In this document: in pieces, positions 22,532 to 32,959 of the stretch
How the letters are laid out: every line of letters starts with the position of its first letter
Position numbering within the stretch: position 1 is the stretch's first letter
Assembly: GCF_023065955.2 (NCBI RefSeq)
Contig: NW_026622997.1
Coordinates: 18,704,001 to 18,768,000, forward strand
Source: Ursus arctos
Taxonomy: Eukaryota; Chordata; Mammalia; Carnivora; Ursidae
Reading direction: 5' to 3'
Length of the DNA: 64,000 bases
The notes under the pieces: generated by a model
Databases searched by the model: none
Told to the model about the DNA's origin: nothing
The model's input: the letters and a program-made list of their open reading frames with translations, nothing else
Program-made: the position numbers and the translations under genes

Positions 22532-22714
22532 CCTTTTTTTTTTTTTTTTAAGATTTTATTTATTTATCTGACAGAGAGAGAGAGCACAAGCAGGGGAGAG
22601 GCAGGCAGAGGGAGAGGGAGAAGCAGACTCCCTGCCGAGCAGAGAGCCCCATGTGGGGGCTCGATCCCTGAGCTGAAGGCAGAAGCTTAACCGACTGAGC
22701 CACTCAGACGTCCC
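22532..22714 (-). mobile_element. Can-SINE, reverse (second of a pair)
   Basis: It has a long T-run (minus-strand A-tail), aagattttatttatttatct and a (GA)n run, and the head ends GCCACTCAGACGTCCC at about 22714. A short deletion removes the part between ctcgatccctg and agctgaaggc. It is flanked by the 15-bp copies at 22517 and 22715. Confidence 0.94.
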
Positions 22715-22854
22715 TCTTCTCCTTTTCTTACAAGGACACCAGAATCACACTGGATCAGGGCCCGCCCTCCTCAAGCAGTGACTTCATCGATCTCTGTGAA
22801 AACACCATTTCCAAATAAGACCTCCTGAGGGACTGGGGGAGAGGACTTGGCCTC

Positions 22855-23226
22855 AGTCAGTGCGGCTGCCATTAACCAAATACCACAGACTGGGGGGCTG
22901 AACTAACAGACGTTTATTTCTCACAGTCTGGAGGCTGGGAAGCCCGATATCAAGGTGCCAGCCGATTCAGTTTCTGGTGAGGGATTGATGGATCTCTTCT
23001 TGGTGTGGAGACAGCTGCCCTCTTGCTGTGCCCTCCTCACATGGTGGCGAGACAATGGGAGAGAGCTCTCTACTATCTCTTCTTATAACGGCACCAATCC
23101 CGTCACAACCGTGCCCGCCCTCCTGACCTCACCTCCAAACCCTAATCACCTCCACGCATAATCACGTCTGGGGCTAGGACATCGGTATAGGGATTTTGAG
23201 GGGATACACACATCCGGTCCATAAGA
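22855..23226 (-). mobile_element. MaLR/MST-type LTR, reverse
   Basis: Phrases: gcggctgccattaaccaaat, accacagactggggggctga, gtttatttctcacagtctgg, gccctcctcacatggtggcg, cttcttataacggcaccaat and a final cacacatccggtccataaga. It directly follows the previous LTR in the same orientation. Confidence 0.85.
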
Positions 23227-24499
23227 GACTTCGCTGGGTCGTTTAGGGGATACCCGCCCATGGGTGCAGCAGCCACAGGGGTCACCAGGGACAGAGGTGT
23301 GAGTTCTCCAAGCTAAATCCTCTTGTGGGAGGAGCGTCACAACCCCTAACGCAGGGGGACACCCCCAAATTAGTCCTTTAATGACCTGGCCATTTGACCT
23401 CTCTCACAGGAACGCCAGCCCGCTCGGGCGGTGCTTCTAGAAGCTGGCACAATCCCCTCGGTTGGAAACAACCTTGATTGGTCACCGCCTGGCCGGGACT
23501 CCGGCTGATTTCTCTCCTCGGTTCCCACATCACCGTCACAGACAGGTTTAGCCAGAATGACCCTTTGTCCAGCTCCCATTGTCCCCCGCCTATTGAGGGG
23601 ATGCCCCACAAATTCCCATCTTGGAATGCCAGGCCCTGCCTCTGTCCTGACCCCAGAGCACATGATGGGGCTGAAGGCCTTCCCAAAGGACGGGCGCTCT
23701 TGGACTGGCTGTGCTCTCCCGCCTCCCCTCTGCGCCCTCTGCCCCCACCAGCGGGTATTTAAGTAGGCGAGTCTTTGTTTGGAAACACTGTGCTCACCAC
23801 TATTAATAATACATCGAGAGCTAGCGCGTCTCCAAGGAGCTCCAAGTGCTTCACAGGCATTATCTAATTAGCCCTCACCCAAAGTCCTGCTCCAGCAAAA
23901 CCACTGGGGGAACCGGCGGCTGAATCAGAGCTGGGAAGGGACAGAGGCGTCGTCAGGGCGCCCCGGGAGGGCGTGAAGCGCAGCACCCATCCAGCAGCGG
24001 GGGAGACCCCGCTCCCACGGAAAAGGCTATTGTAAGACTCTCCCCCTCGCCCCCCTCAGGATTGGGAAGCTGGGTCGGAAGAGTGATTTGCAAAAGCTCA
24101 GGAAAGCGTTCCTTTCCTCCTTGTGCAGGTAAGTCGCCACCCCTGGGGTACACCCCATATGCCAGCTGGGGCCCTTGTATGGATACCCTTATCTCATGCA
24201 CAGTCGCCTACCTCCAGCTACCCTTGATGGGGCCCCCAAAGTGGGGAGGGGTTCCTAGAGGGGAGCAGCCAGTGTGGTCTCCACGGGGTACCCGTCTTCC
24301 CACCCCACATGCTGCCTCCGGGTCTGCACTACCTGGGATAGCCAGAGCGCTCGCTGCTGGGCCGGGTTAAGCCCCCACCCCCTCCCTGGAGAGCCAAGCA
24401 GGCCACGGGCACGCACGCATCTCGCACATCCAATTAACTGATCTCCCCTCAGCACCTGGCTCCGCGCCTTGTTCCCACCTTGAAAGTATTCGATGCGTA
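23227..24499. other. GC-rich unique sequence
   Basis: No gene recognised. A short CpG-dense patch lies at about 23945-24025 (for example gcgtcgtcagggcgcccc). Frames of about 100 codons on both strands at 23370-23762 overlap each other and look like chance. See also the possible ancient SINE at 23800-23890. Confidence 0.4.
23800..23890 (+). mobile_element. Possible ancient amniote-type SINE remnant
   Basis: gagagctagcgcgtctccaa, gagctccaagtgcttcacag and gcattatctaattagccctc resemble an old repeat pattern (AGCGCTTTTCATCTC..CACTTTACA..TAATTAATCCTCACAAC). A similar remnant lies at 48640. The family is not assigned. Confidence 0.35.
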
Positions 24500-24710
24500 T
24501 GTGGGGATATAGAAGGGGATATTAATTCCTTTATCCTCTCAAAGGCCCTCTGTGGAAGATGTGGCTGGAATTTTTATCTGCACTTTACAAATCAGCAAAA
24601 TGAGGCTGAACGTGTGGGTTGACTTCCCCGGGGCCGTGCAGTTTACAGGTAGCAAAGCCCCACGCAGAACCCAGATCTTTGGATTTTCAGGAAGGAGTAG
24701 TTGCCGTTGC
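24500..24710 (-). mobile_element. MIR, reverse
   Basis: ttttatctgcactttacaaa, then tcagcaaaatgaggctgaac, gacttccccggggccgtgca and agaacccagatctttggatt match the reverse MIR order. Confidence 0.75.
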
Positions 24711-25089
24711 GCCATGTCCCGGCCCACCTGCTCCCCCTGAGTGGTTCAGAAAGCTCACGCTAGCAAAACCCTTCGGGAATGTAAACTACCTCTCGCGGGT
24801 GAGGAAATAGTCCACTGACACAGGTGTGCAATGGAAGCACAAATGAGACGGAGAAACATTTCTCCCCTTGGAGACTATCTGGAAAACCAGGACCATCCCC
24901 ACCATCCTTCTACATTTTCAGAGAGCACAGTGGGGTCAGAGTCATGAGCAGAGGTCAAAGGCAGAGTCAGCAATTGCCTTCCCAAGCTCATTCCAGAACT
25001 GACAAGGGCTGATATTAAGGTTTCATATAAGTAGCAGGAATCAAAGAAGAGTTAAGATAACTCTTGGGTAACTCACAGCAGTCACAACT

Positions 25090-25275
25090 ATGCAATGGAC
25101 CTTCACGCACATTCTTTCATCGAACGGCGTAAGACCCCGCATAATAAATACCGTTATCCCTGTTTTTACAGCTAAGAAAACGGAAGCTCAGAGACTCCTC
25201 GCCCAGAGACACGAAGCTAGGAAATTTCAATCACACTCCAACCTGGATGTCCTGACTCAAAGTTGGCACTCTTTC
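25090..25275 (-). mobile_element. MIR/MIR3-like, reverse
   Basis: gttatccctgtttttacagc, then taagaaaacggaagctcaga, gagacacgaagctaggaaat and aacctggatgtcctgactca match the reverse MIR-type pattern. Confidence 0.7.
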
Positions 25276-25660
25276 TGGTTCATCGCCATTTCCTTTGGTC
25301 ACGGTTTCAAAAGTATGGCCTTGAGTATTCGCTGATGACCTCTCTGCATCTGTTCTCGCTGTGGCAGATGTCACTGCTCTTCACTGACACCGTTCCCCTC
25401 TCCTTCCAGGCACTCAGGCGGACTGCACGCTCCTGGCTCCTCAAAGCTAGACTTCACCTTTTGGCTTGCTTTTCACCAACGCAATGGGAGCAGAAGTGGT
25501 GCACGTCATTGCCAGGTGGGAGCATTTGACTCCTGGTGTCGGTCTCCCCAGCTTTCTCCCCCTGCCGCAGCCATAGAGAAAGACTCCATCAGCCTGGGCC
25601 CAGGAGTGACCACCACAAGCAGAGCCTTCCTGCTGACCTGCATCAAACATTAGCAAGAAA

Positions 25661-25849
25661 GGGGACACCTGGGTGGCTCAGCCTGTTAAGCATCTGCCTT
25701 CGGCTCAGGTCATGAACCTGGGGTCCTGGGATTGAACCCCACATCAGGCTCTTTGCTCAGTTGGGAGCCTGCTTCTCCCTCTTGCTCTGCCTGCTGCTCC
25801 CCTGCTTGTGCTCTCTCTCTCAAATAAATAAATAAAATCTTTTTAAAAA
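25661..25849 (+). mobile_element. Can-SINE
   Basis: The head GGGGACACCTGGGTGGCTCA leads to AAATAAATAAATAAAATCTT. The target duplication attagcaagaaa at 25649-25660 matches attaacaagaaa at 25850-25861. Confidence 0.95.
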
Positions 25850-25861
25850 ATTAACAAGAAA

Positions 25862-27949
25862 TGTCTTGATTGTCTTAAACCACTAACATGTTAGGCTTGC
25901 TTATTACAGTGGCACAACCCACCCTATCCTGACCAGATACGCTGCCCAGAATTTCCTCTGGAGACTCTGCCGCACCTCAAGCAATCTTAGGTAGATCTAA
26001 ATCTACCCCCAGCTCTAAGGGATAGACCCCGATGGGTCTGTACCAGTCAGTCTAACATCACCCCCTCTGTCGCAGTGACTGGTCTAAGTCTGGCTAATAA
26101 CCTAGGCCCATGAGAATTGACTCCTTGTGTTCGTTGCAAACAGTTCAAGGATGAGCCGATCAGTGAGCAAAGAATAACAGTTCAGTGATTAGGGAAAGCA
26201 GGGCTTTCTCCCCCCAGTGGGAGTAAACCTCCATCCCTGCTGGTGACCAAGCTTGCTGGTGAAGGAGCACTGCCTGAGGACAAAGGGAACCACGGGCAAA
26301 GGCAGGAGCGGCAAATTGCAGCCATAAAGAGCGGAAAACCGCAGTCAGCTCCAGACCTTTAAGAAATGAGCCAGTGAGACCCCCTAATTCTCTAAACCAG
26401 ACTGAGGTGAGCTCTCGGTTAACTTCAAATTTAAAAACAAAAACAAAAACCCTAGCTGATCATTTTCAACAACTCCCTCCGCAGAATAAGAACCCAGTGA
26501 TATACGGATATGTAGAAACATACAGATGTATTTCTACATTCGGTCCTCTGGCTTTGGGGGGTTTCAAGTTTTGACTTCTGTTGGGTTGCAGATATTCCTC
26601 AGAGTGGCAACAGAATTGAATTTTAGAGTCAGAAATATGTCAAAGAACCTGTAGTCTGTCTCATTTTCTAGATGAGGGACTAAGGTGCAAGAAGGTAAGG
26701 CTCCAACACGGGCACCGCGCACGCTCCGGTTCCTACGGACCTCTGATCCCATCACAGTGAATTGGCCTGTCTGGGTAATTCTGGGATTAGAAGGAGATCA
26801 CGTACATAAACCTGGGAGCATGCCGGCTGGCACGGTGTTGATAATCAACAGTTTTTGACTGCTTTTCATCAGCGACTCCCATTTTAGTATTTAAGGTGGG
26901 GTTGGGGGGTAAATAACTGACACTCCCTCTCTCGCTTATGATCCTGAGAACACTTGCCTGGAGCGGAGAGGGAGCCAGACCCTTGAGCTTGACCCAATAA
27001 CCAGCCATGGTCAACTGCAGAGAAGCGGATGAACCCTGAGTCCTGCGTTGGTGCCAGTGGTCGCTCAGGAGTGTGTGTCCCAAGCACACCCAGTGTTGGC
27101 GTAATCCTCCTAAAGACCTGGCAGTGTAACCGTGTCTTAAGGAGACCAGGAGTGCTGTAAGAAGCTGAGAGAGCTTTGTTGCTGAAATCCTGAGAAACAC
27201 GGGTCCCAGCTGCCTAGATGGGGTAACCCCACAGCAGGGAGCCACACAGAAGGCAGCGGGCGTATGCCTCCACCCCTTCCACAGAGAACTGCAAGACGTG
27301 GACACCCAAAGCCTTGGCCCCCCAATGGGGACAGCGGTCAGAATGCCGACAGGCTTGCTGGTAGCGCCTGTGGGACACCCCACGCATTCTCGGAAATACC
27401 TCGTGGGGATTCCCCGGAGGCTGGAGGTCCTGGCGAATCCGTTCGGACAAGGACCCGTGAATAACTGCTCATGAGCGTGAGTGACTGCAGGAACAAGGAC
27501 CCCATGTCTAGGCTGCAGAAACACAAGCCACAGGATGCGAGCTCGACCCGGATTTAATAAACAGCCACGGGAATGGTGCCTTTCCCTGCTGGGGAGAGAC
27601 AGGATACAGCCCAGAAGAAAGAGAAAGACTTCATGCAGGGGAAGCCCAGGCCACCAAAGCAACTGTGATCACTCATGGCTTTATTAAAAGCCAGCCCTGG
27701 AGAATGCTTTTCCTGTTTGTTTTGGGTTCTAGTGTTCCCCAATCTTGGATTAAATGAGATAACAAAAGTAAGCCACCCCGCTTGCTCTGTTCCCCACACA
27801 AGATGAGCGCAGAATCGATGCCCGGTGCCTTTCCCTGCTTCTCCTTGGAATGTGAGCCTCATCTGAAAACCGGTTGGATCCCATGTATTCCAATGGGTCA
27901 TCCAAAAAGTCGAGGCTGTTCCGTAGGTGGAGAGCTTGAGAGACGCACC
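25862..27949. other. Unique sequence containing the longest reading frame
   Basis: No repeat is evident through about 2 kb. The 291-codon minus frame lies here. A 16-base repeat, ggtgcctttccctgct, occurs at about 27573 and 27820. Confidence 0.4.
26787..27662 (-). other. 291-codon open reading frame, coding status doubtful
   Basis: This is the longest frame in the window. The deduced protein starts with a hydrophobic stretch (MLWWPGLPLHEVFLFLLGCI) that could pass for a signal peptide or membrane segment. The rest is rich in Arg, Ser, Leu, Cys and Pro with no domain I recognise. No splice structure, CpG promoter or poly(A) signal is linked to it. A second minus frame (27554-27982) overlaps its start. 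I estimate by eye that one frame of this length by chance in 64 kb of this base composition is possible. Treat it as hypothetical. Confidence 0.12.
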
Positions 27950-28085
27950 CTCTCCTTGCTGGCTGTGCGATGGTGGGTTCATCTCTCATTCTTTTTTATT
28001 TATAAACTGGAGATAATAGAACCCACCCTACCCTACCTACCTCGTTGGGAGGATTAAATGAGATCATGAGAAAGGACAGGGTTTT
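27950..28085 (+). mobile_element. MIR fragment
   Basis: ttgctggctgtgcgatggtg, tttataaactggagataata, ctacctacctcgttgggagg and attaaatgagatcatgagaa match MIR in order. Confidence 0.8.
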
Positions 28086-28242
28086 ATCAGATTCTAAAGG
28101 GCTGCAACGCCTCCATAATTCTTATCCCAACGCAGCTCAGAAGGTGATAGAACTGACAGGACTCCTTCCAAATGAAGCCAAGGAATCCTGGATCCACCCC
28201 CTCAAAGAGCAAGGCAGCAGCAGCCCTGCCAACGCGTTTGTG

Positions 28243-28260
28243 TTTTTTTTTTTTTTTTTA
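28243..28260 (+). repeat. Poly(T) run
   Basis: About 17-18 T in a row followed by aagaaacaaattcc. It could be a retro-tail on the minus strand, but no element body is recognised. Confidence 0.7.
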
Positions 28261-28261
28261 A

Positions 28262-29120
28262 GAAACAAATTCCTGGGATTTATCTGATTGCCACTTTGCT
28301 CAAGCAAATCATTTTTCTCATCTAAATGCAGTAGCAGTAACAGCAACTGTAAAATGACTTACTCTTCTTAACACTTTGCTTTGGTGGCAGGAAGAAAATG
28401 AGACAAGCTGTAAAGGTGTGCTGTATATTTCATTCCATATTACAGAAAAACCCCAAACACAATAATCCTGTGCGAATGTTTCCAGAGTCAGACGGGCCGG
28501 AGGGTGGTGGGGTGAGGGAACCTGGGGACCCAAGGCCCGAGGGCAGCTCAGCAGGCAGTGACCACGAAGGGGCAGAGGAAGACGCATGGGGCCGGGCATG
28601 AGTTGGGGTGCCGGTCGCCTGCACCCACCCACCTCCACACACAGACCCCCACTGTCCCTGTTCTCGCTTTTCTCGCAGCTCCGAAAGTCCACTCTCAGGA
28701 CAGGCTGTAACAGAAGCCACTTCAACCTCAGGGTGAACATAAGAACCACCCCCCCCATTGCCTCTCTTTAAAGGTATTTCTGTTTTAACCCTTATCACTG
28801 TTTCAAACCTTCCATTTAATCTTCAAGCCCCCCAACGTGAGGACATCCTCCAGGACGTGGCTTCTGCCCGCCTCTCTGGCCAGTTCATCGTTCTACTCCA
28901 CCAACCCTACATCCCAATCCCAGTCCCTGCGCCAGGCCCGTGGTGAAGGCAGAGCTGTATGTCTTGATTGTGGTGAGAGTTAGACAAGACTGCACAGGGG
29001 ATGAGTCTGGCCCGCTCACGGGCACGCACACGAGCGCGTGTATAACTGGTGAAGACCGAATAGCTTATGAATTGTACCAACGTCAATTCCATCGCAGCAG
29101 TGTTGTGCTATCAGGGCACA
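28262..29120. other. Unique GC-moderate sequence
   Basis: No gene recognised. The frames of 146 and 122 codons on the minus strand (28318-28798) overlap each other and have no domain. Confidence 0.4.
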
Positions 29121-29133
29121 AGATGCCAACTTT

Positions 29134-29336
29134 ATTTATTTATTTATTTTAAGATTTTATTTATTTGACAGAGAGAGACACAACGAGAGAGAGAACACAA
29201 GCAGGGGGGAATGGGAGAGGGAGAAGCAGGCTTCCCGCTGAGCAGGGAGCCCAAGGCGGTGCTCGATCCCAGGACCCAGGGATCATGACCTGAGCCAAAG
29301 GCAGATGCTTAACGACTGAGCCACCCAGGCGCCCCG
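29134..29336 (-). mobile_element. Can-SINE, reverse
   Basis: An (ATTT)n tail is followed by aagattttatttatttgaca, and the head ends GCCACCCAGGCGCCCC. A perfect 13-bp target duplication agatgccaacttt lies at 29121-29133 and 29337-29349. Confidence 0.96.
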
Positions 29337-29539
29337 AGATGCCAACTTTGAGCAAGAGAGCTGATGTGGCATGGGACCTCCCTGTACCTTTTCCTCACAG
29401 CTTCCTGTGAATCTGTCTTAATTCCAAAATACAAAGGTTTAAAGAAAATGCATCAGGTTTTCCCCTGTCTTTAACTCTTTTGCTAGAACACCACCATTCA
29501 CATATATAGCGTCTAACTCTTCTACATTCTTCAGATCAG

Positions 29540-29610
29540 CTCGTGCATCGTTGCTCGGTACAAAGTAGGCACTCCGTAAGTGTTTATTGAACGAGTGAAC
29601 GAGCGGTCCC
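29540..29610 (+). mobile_element. L2/MIR terminal fragment
   Basis: tcggtacaaagtaggcactc, then cgtaagtgtttattgaacga and gtgaacgagcgg, is the typical 3' terminus of L2- or MIR-type elements. Confidence 0.65.
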
Positions 29611-29654
29611 TGTTTTTCTGTGATAAAGAGAGAGGCTGTGAATCAGTAAGACGA

Positions 29655-29850
29655 CATAAGCTTGCAGTGGAAAGCACACATTTGGAAGTCAGACTACCCG
29701 ACTGAAACCCCAGTTCTAGACACTCCTCTAGCTGTGTGACTTCTGAGCTTGGCTTCCTCACCTTCTCAGTAGGAATGGTACGAACGCCGTAGGGTTAGTC
29801 CAAGGGTCGCACGAATAAATGCACTGGGATACAGTAAGAAATATATATTT
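29655..29850 (+). mobile_element. MIR
   Basis: gtggaaagcacacatttgga, agtcagactacccgactgaa, ccccagttctagacactcct, tagctgtgtgacttctgagc, cttcctcaccttctcagtag, and then the GGGTT..CACGAATAAATG 3' part. A nearly full MIR. Confidence 0.88.
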
Positions 29851-29880
29851 GGTCTTCTCCCCAGTTCCTGGCACAGCTTC

Positions 29881-29900
29881 TAAAATCCTTGGAATTTCCT
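29881..29900 (+). repeat. L1 target-site duplication, left copy
   Basis: taaaatccttggaatttcct, repeated with one change at 30661-30680. Confidence 0.93.
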
Positions 29901-30660
29901 ACAAATCGAAACCACTGTGAGCTATCACCTCACACCTGTCAGAATGGCTAAAAGCAAAAACTCAAGAAGCAACCAGTGTTGGCGAGGATGTGGAGAGAAA
30001 GGAATCCTCCTTTGGGAATGGTGGGAATGCAAACTGGTGTAGCAACTATGGAAAACAGTATGTAGTTTCCTCAAAAAATTAAAAATAGAGCTACCCTACG
30101 ATCTAGTAATTGCACGACTGGCTACTTACCCAAAGAATACAAAACGCTAATTTGAAGGGATATATGCACCCTATGTTTATTGCAGCATTATTTACAATAG
30201 CCAAATTATGGAAGCAGCCCAAGCGTCCATCCACCGATGAATGGATGAAGAAGAAGTGGTATAAGTAATGGAATACTATCCAGGCATCGAAAAGAATGAA
30301 ATCTTGCCATTTGCAACAACATGGATATATCTAGAGAGTGTTCTGCTAAGTGAAATAAGTCCATCAGAGAAAGACAAATACCATATGATCTCACTCATAT
30401 GTGGACTTTAAGAAACAAAACAAATGAACAAAAGGGAAAAAAAAGATAAACCAAAGAACAGACACTTAACTGTAGAGAGCAAACTGATGGTTACCATCGG
30501 GGAGGTGGGTGAGATAGGTAATGGGGATTAAGAGCACACTTGTCATGAAGAGCACTGAGTCATGTAGGGAAGTGTTGAATCCCTACACTGTACACCTGAA
30601 ACTAATATAACACTGTATGTCAACCACACTGGAATTCACATTCTAAAAAAATAAATAAAA
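29901..30660 (+). mobile_element. 5'-truncated carnivore L1, 3' end
   Basis: The element starts in the last part of the reverse-transcriptase ORF2 (deduced CWRGCGEKG motif near 29975) and continues through the familiar tatttacaatagccaaatta, gaatggatgaagaag and ccatatgatctcactcatat text to taaaaaaataaataaaataa. It has stop codons and substitutions, so it is dead. A 20-bp target duplication (19/20) bounds it. Confidence 0.93.
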
Positions 30661-30744
30661 TAAAATCCTTGAAATTTCCTGAGAGATAGGAGCATCTTTT
30701 GTTATTCATAACTCTTTCCATACGTGAGTTTACATTAATTAGGT

Positions 30745-31374
30745 GATTCTTGGTGGACCCCTAGAGAGCTTCAGGAAGAAGCCTGATTGCCAGAGGAATC
30801 AACCTGTGGTAAGAAGGTTGGAACTTCCAGCCCCACCCCACAACTCCAGGGAGTTGAGTGGGGCTAAAGATTGAGTTCAATCTTTAACCGTCAACGATTT
30901 CATCAATCTCGCTTATGTGATGGAACCTCCATAAAAACCCATAAACAATGGGTTCTGCGAGTTTCCAGGCTGGTGAACCTTTCACAGTGCTGAGAGCCTG
31001 GAGTGCCCAGAGAACGCATGGGAGCTCCATGGACCTCCCTATCCCCATCCTTTGCCCTACGTATCTCTTCCAATTGTCTCTTACTGAGTTCTAGCCTTTA
31101 TAATCAACTGGTAACAGTAAGAAGTAAAGTGTTTTCCTGAGCTGTGTGAGCCATTCTAGCAAGTTATCAAACATGAGAAGGGGGTCGTTCATAGCTGCCT
31201 GGTCAGAAGTACGGATCATAACGTGGGACTTGTAATTAGTGTCTGCAGTGATGGGGTGGCGGGAGTGGTCTTGTGGGACTGAGCCCTTCACCTGTGATGT
31301 CTGCCCTAACTCCAGATCCTGTCAGAACTGATTTCAACTATGGGACACCCAGCTGGTATGAGGAAAAGCCCCAC
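30745..31374 (+). mobile_element. ERVL-type LTR (solo or fragment)
   Basis: Diagnostic text includes cctccataaaaacccataaa (TATA-like region), gctggtgaacctttcacagt, gggggtcgttcatagctgc, cttgtgggactgagcccttc and gtatgaggaaaagccccaca. It is followed at 31375-31390 by ttggtgccagaagta, the tRNA-Leu-type primer-binding sequence of ERVL elements as I recall it. No internal viral genes are seen beyond it. It is an old, inert copy. Confidence 0.75.
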
Positions 31375-31390
31375 ATTTGGTGCCAGAAGT
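31375..31390 (+). other. Probable remnant retroviral primer-binding site
   Basis: tttggtgccagaagt directly after the LTR 3' end resembles the complement of a tRNA-Leu 3' end with two changes. Its position supports reading the LTR as plus-strand with lost interior. Confidence 0.6.
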
Positions 31391-31589
31391 ATTGGGAATA
31401 GAAATAGTTCAAGCTGACATAAAGTCCTTAAAATAGTGCCCGGGCATACAGTAAGCTCTCAAATTTGGCTATCATTATCTCTGGGATGGTTTTCTGACCT
31501 GTCTCCACCCTTACCCGTCCTACCCTCCCCACGTGTACCTAAAATACCCTGTGCTCCCCGACCCAGCATGATCTTATCTTCCTGTGTGC

Positions 31590-32040
31590 CCCACTATCTA
31601 CCACTGTGCAAAAAACTACCCCAAGACTAGAGGCTGAAAATTACGACATCATTTATTCTGCTTATGAATGTGCACTTGGGCAGGCTCACTGAGGACCGCT
31701 TACCTCGGCTCTAGCTGGCACCAGCCAGTGTGGCTCAAAGGCTGGGGGCTGGGATCTAAATGTTCGCTCATACGCGCAGTGCCTGATACAGTCTAGCAAC
31801 TGGGACCTCAACTGGGGTTCTCACTCAGACTCAGAAATGTAGCCTCTGCATGCCTCAGGTTTCCTCACAACATGGTGTCTAAGTTTCCAGGGCAAGTATC
31901 CCAACCAAAAAAGAGGCAAGTGGAAGCCATATTGTTTCTGATGACCCAACCTTGGGAGCCACAGTGTTACTTCCTTCACAGTCGATTCACTGAGGCAGTC
32001 ACAAAGGTCCTCTAAGCTCAAGGTGCAAGGAAATAGATTC
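31590..32040. mobile_element. Old interspersed repeat, family not assigned
   Basis: ccactgtgcaaaaaactacc, ccaagactagaggctgaaaa, ttcctcacaacatggtgtct, gaggcaagtggaagccatat and gatgacccaaccttgggagc follow a pattern I know as a common mammalian LTR-like repeat, but I cannot name the subfamily. Confidence 0.55.
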
Positions 32041-32429
32041 CCCTTCTTGATGGAGGAATGGCAAGTTTCTGGAAAACACGTAGAACCCGAAATACCAATG
32101 TATGAACTACGTCTTTTATTTTCTGTATCCTAAGGCTTTGATGTCTGGAGAGATTGCCCTTCTCGGGGTTGACCAATTCCTACAGATAGTGAACTACTTA
32201 CCCAAGAGCATACTTTTCAAATATAAACCAACCAATCCAGAGCCCACACATAACCAGCATCTTTATTGGTCTGTCACACTCTGAGCTACTATCCCCATAC
32301 CCTCATCACCCCAGGGCCAGGTCCCAGACAACTAGAGACAGTCCATACGCCTCAGAGCCCACTGAAATCACCTAAGTAGCCAAACCTAAGCCTGACTACC
32401 CTGCTTGGTGGGTGCCTTCCCTCTGAAAC
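32041..32429. other. Unique sequence
   Basis: Nothing recognised. Confidence 0.4.
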
Positions 32430-32445
32430 CACAATGGAGACTCTT

Positions 32446-32626
32446 TTTTTTTTAAGATTTTATTAATTTATCTGTCAGAGAAGGAGAGAGAGAGAGAGGC
32501 AGGCAGAAGGAGAAGCAGGCTCCCCACCGAGCAGGGAGCCCAATGCAGGGCTCAATCCCAGGACCCTAGGCTCATGACCTGAGCTGAAGGCAGTCACTTA
32601 ACCAACTGAGCCACTCAGGCGTCCCC
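32446..32626 (-). mobile_element. Can-SINE, reverse
   Basis: A T-run and aagattttattaatttatct, then (GA)n, and the head ends GCCACTCAGGCGTCCCC. A perfect 15-bp target duplication acaatggagactctt lies at 32431-32445 and 32627-32641. Confidence 0.96.
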
Positions 32627-32959
32627 ACAATGGAGACTCTTGCCCCAGTTTTTCTCTCCTCTCCTGATGATCCTGGTGCTTTTCCAGGTAGCCCCTCATG
32701 CCCCGGCATGCCCCCTCCTCTTGAAATCTGTGAGTACAACTGAACTATCTTTTCAGTACTAAAAGGAAACTTTTCAGTCTCCTAATCTGTCAGCCTTATC
32801 ATACGTTAAATTTTTTAGTAATATACTATGTTTTAGAATAATTACTATGGCCATTTTGGAGAAATACAATCTGCTACTCTCTGCTTTATAATTAATTATG
32901 AACTTGCCTTTCCCCTCGACCTGTGTGCACACGGAAAACAGAGCTTTCCTTTATCTCTT

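Larger units (their letters stand above)
21945..22852 (-). mobile_element. MaLR/MLT1-type LTR, reverse, carrying two SINEs
   Basis: Left part: ctgaggggctgctgtcacaa, gcagactggaagtccaaaat and caaggtgtcagccagg. Right part after the SINEs: acaaggacaccagaatcaca, ctggatcagggcccgccctc and atttccaaataagacctcct. The host text closes up across the two SINEs when one 15-bp target copy is kept. Confidence 0.8.

Noticed and set aside
22242..22729. Three evenly spaced identical 15-mers that could suggest a CRISPR-like array
   Set aside because: The spacers are two SINEs, and the organism is a mammal. They are target-site duplications.
29901..30040. Residual ORF2-like peptide
   Set aside because: It is the broken C-terminus of a 5'-truncated L1 with stop codons and is not an active gene.
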